A program made the translations under genes and the position numbers. The notes beneath the pieces are model-generated. The model had not been told where the DNA came from and did not search any database. It worked only from the letters and a program-made list of their open reading frames with translations. A stretch of 32,950 bases of DNA from Burkholderiales bacterium UBA954. Lineage in GTDB: Bacteria; Pseudomonadota; Gammaproteobacteria; Burkholderiales; Burkholderiaceae_A. Position 1 is the first letter of the stretch, and each line of letters opens with the position of its first letter. This document shows, piece by piece, positions 27,203 to 32,950 of this stretch. The DNA lies in contig DBCQ01000027.1 in the NCBI GenBank assembly GCA_002293155.1, forward strand, positions 127,047-159,996. The letters are read 5' to 3'.

Positions 27203-27218
27203 GGCCGGGCTCCCGGCC
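27203..27218. terminator. GC-rich hairpin at the convergent junction
   Basis: A perfect 7-bp stem ggccggg / cccggcc with a 2-base spacer (ct) fills the 16-bp gap between the membrane fusion gene and dut. It has no T-run on either strand and a very tight loop, so it may act as a weak or Rho-aided terminator. Confidence 0.45.
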
Positions 27219-27664
27219 TAGCGTTTCCCGGTGCTTCCGAACCCGCCGGCGCCACGATCAGTTGATGGAAACTCATCGACAACATTGAACTCCACCTGTT
27301 GGATTGGAACAATCACTAACTGTGCAAGCCGATCGAGCGGATTGATCGTAAACGGTTGTTGGCCCCGGTTCCAGGTGGAGACCATCAGTGGGCCTTGATA
27401 ATCGGCATCAATCAGCCCCACCAGGTTTCCAAGGACGATCCCGTTTTTATGACCAAGGCCAGAGCGCGGAAGAATCATTCCTGCGAATCCTGGGTTGGCG
27501 ATGTAGAGCGATAAGCCTGTAGGTATGAGATGGGTCTCACCAGGGGAAATGAGTAGCGGGGTATCGATACAGGCGCGAAGATCAAGTCCCGCCGAACCGG
27601 ATGTTGCATAGTTCGGTAGTTGGTCCCTCATACGGGGATCAAGGATTTTGACATCAATTTTCAT
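27218..27664 (-). CDS. dut: dUTP diphosphatase
   Basis: Trimeric dUTPase that hydrolyses dUTP to dUMP, limiting uracil in DNA and feeding dTMP synthesis. The 148-residue protein begins [31 protein letters not shown] (motif 1), then [11 protein letters not shown] (motif 2), [13 protein letters not shown] (motif 3), the RLAQLVIVP segment (motif 4) and the Gly-rich [10 protein letters not shown] (motif 5) at the C-terminus. The frame is open eight codons further up (27688), into the end of coaBC, but ATG 27664 matches the family start and has agga before it. It follows coaBC after 20 bp. Confidence 0.97.
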   Translation of the reverse strand: MKIDVKILDPRMRDQLPNYATSGSAGLDLRACIDTPLLISPGETHLIPTGLSLYIANPGFAGMILPRSGLGHKNGIVLGNLVGLIDADYQGPLMVSTWNRGQQPFTINPLDRLAQLVIVPIQQVEFNVVDEFPSTDRGAGGFGSTGKR

Positions 27665-27684
27665 AGAGAGAGTCCTCGGGTAGA

Positions 27685-28947
27685 TCAATGGTTACAAAGC
27701 CGCTGCGCGATTCTGAAAATTAAGATTCGTGCGAGATTTGATTTGCTGTCAGTGGGTAGAAGCTCGGTGCCGTTTTCGTCACAGAGCATGATCTGATTGG
27801 TATCCTCACCAAACGTAGTCTCACCGATATTGCCAACGAGCAGCGGCACTGATTTTCTCGCCCTTTTTTCGGGCAGGAGTTTCTCTAATTCATTGAGGCT
27901 TCCCGACTCGGCCGCAAAGCCCACGCAATAGGGGGGATTGGGCTGCTGCGCCACGCTCGCCAAGATATCGGGGTTCTCGATCCAGTCAATCTCTGTTAGC
28001 GTTGCACCGGAATCTTTTTTTATCTTCGTATCTCCAACAGTGCTTGGTCGCCAGTCGGCAACTGCAGCTACTCCAATAAAACAATCTCTCGGCAGGTCTA
28101 AAAGCGCAGCCTTTACGGCTTCATGCATTTCTTGTGCAGTAGTCACATCCACTCGGTGTATTCCCGTTGGCGTTGTAAGGTGGACTGGTCCACTGATCAA
28201 GGTAACGGCCGCGCCTGCATCGGCGGCCGCCTGTGCAATGGCGAAGCCCATTTTTCCTGAGGAACGATTGGTAATACCACGAACCGGGTCGATGGGTTCA
28301 AATGTTGGCCCGGCCGTAATGAGGAGTTGCTTACCCTGGAGTACGCCACGGATATTTGGAGTGTTTGCGGCAAGCGGATGCTCGGAGTGGGGGCCAAACT
28401 GAGCAATGAGTTCGGCTAAGAGCGACTGTGGCTCTAGCATGCGACCATCGCCAATCTCTCCGCAGGCCTGCGACCCAGTGTCAGGCCCTAGAAGGCGGAT
28501 GTTGTCGTGACGCAGTTGTTCGATATTGCGTTGGGTCGCCAAGTTTTGCCACATCTGCCGGTTCATCGCCGGCGCGATGAACAAGGGAACCTCTCGGGCT
28601 AGGCAGAGCGTTGTTAAGAGGTCGTTGGCTTGGCCATTTGCGATACGGGCAATGAAGTCGGCACTTGCCGGGGCCACTAAAATGGCATCGCATTCCCGTG
28701 TCAAGTCAATGTGGGGCATCGCATTGGCTGGGCCACTCTGTGCAGGTGTTTCCCAGGCGCTGCAATAGACGGGTCTGCCCGATAAGGCTTGGAAGGTCAG
28801 CTGCGATACAAAACGTGTACCGCTCTCGGTCATCACGACCTGAACGGTTGCTCCTTCATCTTGGAGTCTGCGAATTAACTCGCAGGTTTTATAGGCGGCA
28901 ATTCCGCCGGTGATCCCAATGACAAAATGACGGTGTTGTAGTTTCAT
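27685..28947 (-). CDS. coaBC: Bifunctional phosphopantothenoylcysteine decarboxylase / phosphopantothenate-cysteine ligase
   Basis: Two steps of coenzyme A synthesis in one 420-residue chain. The N-terminal flavin-dependent decarboxylase (CoaC, 1-190) has [18 protein letters not shown], the active-site His79 in [15 protein letters not shown] (126-133) and Cys162 in [10 protein letters not shown]. The C-terminal CTP-dependent ligase (CoaB, about 200-420) has [29 protein letters not shown], the Lys-containing AVADWRPS segment and VGFAAES. The start overlaps the lspA stop by 4 bp, and dut follows, the usual betaproteobacterial order. Confidence 0.97.
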   Translation of the reverse strand: MKLQHRHFVIGITGGIAAYKTCELIRRLQDEGATVQVVMTESGTRFVSQLTFQALSGRPVYCSAWETPAQSGPANAMPHIDLTRECDAILVAPASADFIARIANGQANDLLTTLCLAREVPLFIAPAMNRQMWQNLATQRNIEQLRHDNIRLLGPDTGSQACGEIGDGRMLEPQSLLAELIAQFGPHSEHPLAANTPNIRGVLQGKQLLITAGPTFEPIDPVRGITNRSSGKMGFAIAQAAADAGAAVTLISGPVHLTTPTGIHRVDVTTAQEMHEAVKAALLDLPRDCFIGVAAVADWRPSTVGDTKIKKDSGATLTEIDWIENPDILASVAQQPNPPYCVGFAAESGSLNELEKLLPEKRARKSVPLLVGNIGETTFGEDTNQIMLCDENGTELLPTDSKSNLARILIFRIAQRLCNH

Positions 28948-29438
28948 CCTCGCCTCACCCGACGAATCTCATCTAAGATGAATAGGCCTGCTCCGACCAT
29001 GATGAAGCTGTCTGCGAAATTGAAGGCAGGCCAGTGCCAGCCGGCGTAGTGCCAGTCGATAAAGTCAACCACATAGCCATAGCTCAGTCGGTCTATCGTA
29101 TTGCCGATTGCGCCTGAGATGATGAGTGTGGCCGCAAGGGAAAATAAGACCTGACCTGCATGCCGAATCATGAGAAAGGCGAGAACGGCCACCGCTAAAA
29201 CGCCGAGTCCGACAAAAAACCAGCGCTGCCATCCACCCGCATCGGAAAGAAAACTGAATGCTGCACCGGTGTTGTGAACTCGCACGACATTAAACCAGCT
29301 CGTGAGGACTGACTGCTGTCCCAAGGCGTAGCTGTTTACGATGATAAGTTTTGATAGCTGATCAAGCCCAATGAGTAGGGCAGCCACCATCATCCAGCGG
29401 GCAGCCGACATACGACTGCGGGATTTAGGCGATGCCAC
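28944..29438 (-). CDS. lspA: Lipoprotein signal peptidase
   Basis: Inner-membrane aspartyl protease that cuts signal peptides from diacylated prolipoproteins. Four membrane helices are visible; the motifs are [48 protein letters not shown] and [13 protein letters not shown], which hold the two catalytic Asp residues (in NTIDR and FADS). I chose GTG 29438 (164 residues) because ggag stands six bases before it; the frame runs up to a TTG at 29456, and an ATG at 29411 would also keep the whole domain. It overlaps ileS by 14 bp and coaBC by 4 bp, as part of ribF-ileS-lspA. Confidence 0.96.
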   Translation of the reverse strand: MASPKSRSRMSAARWMMVAALLIGLDQLSKLIIVNSYALGQQSVLTSWFNVVRVHNTGAAFSFLSDAGGWQRWFFVGLGVLAVAVLAFLMIRHAGQVLFSLAATLIISGAIGNTIDRLSYGYVVDFIDWHYAGWHWPAFNFADSFIMVGAGLFILDEIRRVRRG

Positions 29439-32376
29439 GGTGTTCTCCGGTACCAAAGAGGTTAGTTACACAACGGCCGCAGAGATTTGGATGGCCTGCG
29501 TTGGCGCCCACATCGTTTCGGAGATGCCAGCAGCGATTGCACTTTGGATGGCCTAGCGGCGCTACCGAGATCTCAACGGACTCTGGCTTAAGCGACGGAT
29601 CGATCAACAAATGCGCCTCTGAGGTAATCAACACGAATTTCAAGCTATCTACCAGGCTTTCTAAGACCGCACCAATCGCTCTACCGGTGCGCAGTGTCAC
29701 GGCTGCCTGGAGTGAAGATCCTATATGACCGGCCTCTCGTTCAACCTCGATTGACCGCATAACATCGGCCCGCACTTCGCGAATCGATTCCCACTTTGCG
29801 ATGAGATCTTCTTCATTGGCAATCTCTGGCAGTCGGTAGGCTGGGTGCTCGAATATTGTTTCCTTTGGTGTCGGGGGCTCGCCTGCGGCCCGATGAAGAC
29901 TGACCCACGCTTCATTGGCCGTAAACGATAGGAAGGGAGCGAGCATACGCAACATGGATTCGCTGATATGCCACAGGGCGGTCTGGGCGGCACGTCGCGC
30001 TGGCGCGTTGGCCGCGCTGGTGTAGAGCCTGTCTTTGAGAATATCCAAATAAAAGGCGCCCAGATCCTCTGAGCAAAAGCCTACGAGTCGTGCCACCGCG
30101 GGGTGAAATGCGTATCGATCGTAGTCGCCCAGGACCTCTACTTGGATACGGGCCGTAAGCGCAATCATGTAGCGATCAATTTCTAGGCAGTCTTTCACCG
30201 GCTGTAGATCTTTTTGGGGATCGAAGTCGCTAAGATTTCCCAGTAAAAAGCAGAGGGTGTTTCGGATACGGCGATAGGATTCAACAACCCGCTTCAGTAT
30301 GGTGTCAGAGATTGAGAGTTCACCTGAATAGTCCGTGCTCGCAACCCAGAGCCGCAAGATATCGGCACCCATCGTATCTGAGACTTTCTGGGGAGCAATT
30401 ACATTGCCCATCGATTTACTCATCTTGCGGCCTTCGCCATCTACAACAAAGCCGTGGGTAAGTAGTGCTTTATAGGGCGGCACGCCATTGATCATGCAGC
30501 TCGTAAGCAAAGAGGAGTGGAACCAGCCCCGATGCTGATCGCTACCCTCTAGATAGAGGTCTGCGGGAAACGCCGACTGGTCCATGTGTGAGCCGCGCAA
30601 AACAGTCTCGTGGGTAGTGCCTGAATCAAACCAGACATCGAGCGTGTCGGGGTTCTTAACGTAGTCCTTTGCATCGTCGCCCAACAGGTCCTGGGCGGTG
30701 ATGGTCTGCCAGGCCTCAATACCGTCTTTCGCCACACGTCGGGCGATCTCCTCTAGAAGTTCGGCCGTTCGCGGATGCAACGCACCCGTTTGTTTGTGAG
30801 TAAAAAACGCCATCGGAACACCCCACTGACGTTGCCGAGACAGCGTCCAATCGGGTCGGTTGGCGATCATTGCATGAAGCCGCGCCTTACCCCATGCCGG
30901 AAAAAACTGGGTCTTCTCAATGCCGGCTATGGCCAACTGTCTCAGAGAAGGACTGCCGTCTGTGGGTTGGATATCCATTCCCGCAAACCATTGGTTTGTT
31001 GCGCGATAAATAATGGGGCTCTTGTGTCGCCAGCAGTGCATATAGCTATGGGTGTAGCGTTCAGAATGCATAAGGCTGCCTAGTTCGGCGAGGGTTGACA
31101 CGATCTTTGGGTTGGCATCCCAGATCGATAGCCCTCCGAATAAAGCGAGTTGGTCGCTGTAATGGCCATTGCCGAGCACCGGTGTGAGGATCTCCTGATC
31201 GTTCATTCCCGCAGATTTGCATGATGCAAAGTCGTCAACACCATAGGCCGGAGCGCAGTGAACGAAACCGGTTCCAGATTCTAGATTGACGTAGTCGGCT
31301 CCAATCACTGGGGAGAGTCGTGCGAAGGCGGGATCAGCCCCAGACAGGGGATGCTCAAAGGCAAGCCCTCTGAGGACTTCACCCTTGCAGACTCCATGAA
31401 TCTCACCCGTTAGGCCCCAGGCGGTTAAGCACGGGGCGACCCTCGCCTGAGCGAGTAACAACCATTGATGGCGTTGATTCGGTGGGAACTTTCGACTTGC
31501 TGCGGCGTCCGTGACCCCGGTGACCTTGACCAAGGCGTATTCAAATTCAGGGTGAGCATTAAGCGCTTGGTTTGCTGGCAACGTCCAAGGCGTTGTTGTC
31601 CAGATCACAGCCGATACGGATTGCACCAATTCCTTTTCGGGAATTTTAAAAATATCAGCAAGACGCGAGAGGGTTGCCGGGCCTGCACGAAAGGCAACAT
31701 CAACCGCCGGATCGGTTTTGTCGGCGTACTCAACCTCGGCCTCAGCCAATGCTGAACCACAATCAAAACACCAGTTGACCGGTTTAAGACCCCTAAAGAC
31801 AAATCCTTTTTCTAGAATTTTTCTGAGCGCACGAATTTCATCAGCCTCATTTTTGGGCGCCATGGTCTTGTAGGGCTGATCCCACTGCCCTAAGACCCCC
31901 AAACGAATAAAATCTTGTTTCTGCTTAAGAATTTGCTCTTCAGCATAGGCCCGGGATTTTTGCTGTACGACCTCAGTTGGTAACCCTTTGCCGAATTGCT
32001 TTTCGATCTGAATTTCGATGGGCATTCCATGGCAGTCCCAGCCCGGAACATATCGTGCATCAAAGCCTGCGAGGGTCTTTGATTTCACGATCATGTCTTT
32101 CAGAATCTTGTTAACCGCATGTCCGATATGAATATCGCCATTCGCGTAGGGAGGGCCGTCGTGCAGAATAAAAAGAGGCTGACCGGCGGTCTTCGCCCGG
32201 ATGCGTTGATACACGCCATCGCTTTGCCACTGGGCTACCCAGGCAGGCTCGCGTTTTGCCAGATCACCGCGCATGGGGAAATCCGTTTTGGGCAGATTTA
32301 CTAAATCTCCGGGTGTTTCGGGGGCGGCATTGGGCCCCTTGCGGGAGTGATCCGAGGGGGTATTGTCAGTGGACAT
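29425..32376 (-). CDS. ileS: Isoleucyl-tRNA synthetase
   Basis: Charges tRNA-Ile. The 983-residue class I enzyme has the HIGH motif in [16 protein letters not shown] (83-86), the editing (CP1) domain with [20 protein letters not shown] and [16 protein letters not shown], the KMSKS motif in [10 protein letters not shown], and a C-terminal zinc site [11 protein letters not shown]...CGRC, typical of the bacterial type with the Zn tail. An N-terminal extension of about 25 Ser/Asn/Pro-rich residues precedes the conserved core. The start overlaps the ribF stop by 11 bp. lspA follows with overlap. Confidence 0.98.
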   Translation of the reverse strand: MSTDNTPSDHSRKGPNAAPETPGDLVNLPKTDFPMRGDLAKREPAWVAQWQSDGVYQRIRAKTAGQPLFILHDGPPYANGDIHIGHAVNKILKDMIVKSKTLAGFDARYVPGWDCHGMPIEIQIEKQFGKGLPTEVVQQKSRAYAEEQILKQKQDFIRLGVLGQWDQPYKTMAPKNEADEIRALRKILEKGFVFRGLKPVNWCFDCGSALAEAEVEYADKTDPAVDVAFRAGPATLSRLADIFKIPEKELVQSVSAVIWTTTPWTLPANQALNAHPEFEYALVKVTGVTDAAASRKFPPNQRHQWLLLAQARVAPCLTAWGLTGEIHGVCKGEVLRGLAFEHPLSGADPAFARLSPVIGADYVNLESGTGFVHCAPAYGVDDFASCKSAGMNDQEILTPVLGNGHYSDQLALFGGLSIWDANPKIVSTLAELGSLMHSERYTHSYMHCWRHKSPIIYRATNQWFAGMDIQPTDGSPSLRQLAIAGIEKTQFFPAWGKARLHAMIANRPDWTLSRQRQWGVPMAFFTHKQTGALHPRTAELLEEIARRVAKDGIEAWQTITAQDLLGDDAKDYVKNPDTLDVWFDSGTTHETVLRGSHMDQSAFPADLYLEGSDQHRGWFHSSLLTSCMINGVPPYKALLTHGFVVDGEGRKMSKSMGNVIAPQKVSDTMGADILRLWVASTDYSGELSISDTILKRVVESYRRIRNTLCFLLGNLSDFDPQKDLQPVKDCLEIDRYMIALTARIQVEVLGDYDRYAFHPAVARLVGFCSEDLGAFYLDILKDRLYTSAANAPARRAAQTALWHISESMLRMLAPFLSFTANEAWVSLHRAAGEPPTPKETIFEHPAYRLPEIANEEDLIAKWESIREVRADVMRSIEVEREAGHIGSSLQAAVTLRTGRAIGAVLESLVDSLKFVLITSEAHLLIDPSLKPESVEISVAPLGHPKCNRCWHLRNDVGANAGHPNLCGRCVTNLFGTGEHRGIA

Positions 32377-32950
32377 GGTCGTTGAGGTAGTGGCGGGCTG
32401 CGTGGGCGTCGCGCTCGATTTGTTGGGTCATTGCATCGACACTGGTGTAGTAGATTTCATCGCGTAACTTCTCGTGAAAAATAACCTCAACGACTCTTCC
32501 ATAGGCCTCACCAGACCAGTCAAAGAGGTGTACCTCAAGCAGTAGCCTGCCTTGGGATTCGGTGGTGGGTCGTCGCCCGAGGCTTGCAACCCCCGCAATT
32601 GGTGAGGAGCCCAGCCCCCTCACCCGAACAGCAAACACGCCACTCACGACGAGCTGATCGTCTACGGGAATATTCAAGGTGGGAAAACCGAGTCCGCGCC
32701 CGAGTTTTTTGCCGTGAATCACATGGCCGCAGAGTGTATAGAGCCTACCCATCAATGATTCGGCTCGTCTGAGGTTACCCCGCGCTAGCGCATCGCGCAG
32801 TGTTGAGCTTGAGGCTCGCTCACCATCGACCGAGACTGCCTCAACGCGATGGGCCTGCCAATTGTTGGTGGCGCCTGCGTCGAGGAGCATTGCAAAATCT
32901 CCCTGCCGCTTTGCGCCGAATCGGAAGTCATCCCCCACCACAATGTGCTT
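32366..32950 (-). CDS. ribF: Bifunctional riboflavin kinase / FAD synthetase, 3' part
   Basis: Makes FMN and FAD from riboflavin. The frame runs off the end of the window (it reads [12 protein letters not shown] at the edge), so the N-terminal half of the FAD synthetase domain is missing. Visible are [14 protein letters not shown], the [12 protein letters not shown] turn, and the C-terminal riboflavin kinase domain with [20 protein letters not shown] (flavin and ATP site), [10 protein letters not shown] and [10 protein letters not shown]. It lies upstream of ileS and overlaps it by 11 bp, the classic ribF-ileS-lspA cluster. About 194 residues are seen of a usual 310-330. Confidence 0.97.
   Translation of the reverse strand, partial: KHIVVGDDFRFGAKRQGDFAMLLDAGATNNWQAHRVEAVSVDGERASSSTLRDALARGNLRRAESLMGRLYTLCGHVIHGKKLGRGLGFPTLNIPVDDQLVVSGVFAVRVRGLGSSPIAGVASLGRRPTTESQGRLLLEVHLFDWSGEAYGRVVEVIFHEKLRDEIYYTSVDAMTQQIERDAHAARHYLNDHVH

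Overview
The window looks like a stretch of core chromosome from a betaproteobacterium, most likely Burkholderiales. The evidence is gene order and protein sequence: ispA-dxs-folE2, argD-argF-argG, adk-kdsB-Trm112-lpxK next to xseA-sodB, clpS-clpA beside a cold-shock gene and icd, and ribF-ileS-lspA-coaBC-dut. Packing is tight, with many 1-32 bp overlaps, short gaps and frequent TTG/GTG starts, as in a compact, possibly streamlined aquatic genome. I see no rRNA, tRNA, CRISPR array, insertion sequence or phage gene. Taxonomy below the order cannot be settled from the sequence alone.

Layout. 1-3319 (+): the 3' end of ispA, then dxs and folE2 (isoprenoid precursors and folate-type GTP cyclohydrolase). 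3439-4930 (+): a two-gene UxaA-family unit, a small SAF-domain subunit and a 391-residue catalytic subunit, most like (R)-sulfolactate sulfo-lyase SuyA/SuyB. It has a clear sigma70-type promoter whose -35 box is overlapped by a perfect 32-bp palindrome. 4989-9611 (-): argD-argF-argG-yajQ and a GntR/UTRA regulator at the end, convergent with the SuyAB-like pair and separated from it by a bidirectional hairpin. 9812-12640 (-): lpxK-Trm112-kdsB and adk (outer-membrane lipid A/Kdo supply and adenylate kinase). 12641-12995: an AT-rich gap with DnaA-box-like sites, where many relatives carry exbB-exbD. 12996-14817 (+): xseA and Fe-type sodB. 14814-17364 (-): a secreted DUF192 protein and a large membrane protein fused to a spermidine-synthase-like domain. 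17476-17631 (-): a tiny secreted Lys-rich protein. 17872-19125 (+): icd. 19203-19409 (-): cold-shock protein with a recognisable promoter. 19605-22312 (+): clpS-clpA. 22432-24080 (+): a c-type cytochrome and a flavocytochrome c sulfide dehydrogenase flavoprotein. 24164-27201 (+): transaldolase and a second fused membrane/spermidine-synthase-like protein. 27218-32950 (-): ribF (partial)-ileS-lspA-coaBC-dut.

Most of this is housekeeping. The accessory parts worth attention are the SuyAB-like pair with its palindrome and candidate regulator, the FccAB-like sulfide oxidation pair with two related inverted repeats upstream, the two paralogous membrane/spermidine-synthase fusions in opposite orientation, the very small KKDEK-repeat exported protein, and the AT-rich gap between lpxK and xseA. 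Together the SuyAB-like and FccAB-like loci suggest use of reduced or organic sulfur compounds, but this is inference. I found no clear evidence for a wholly new biological system.
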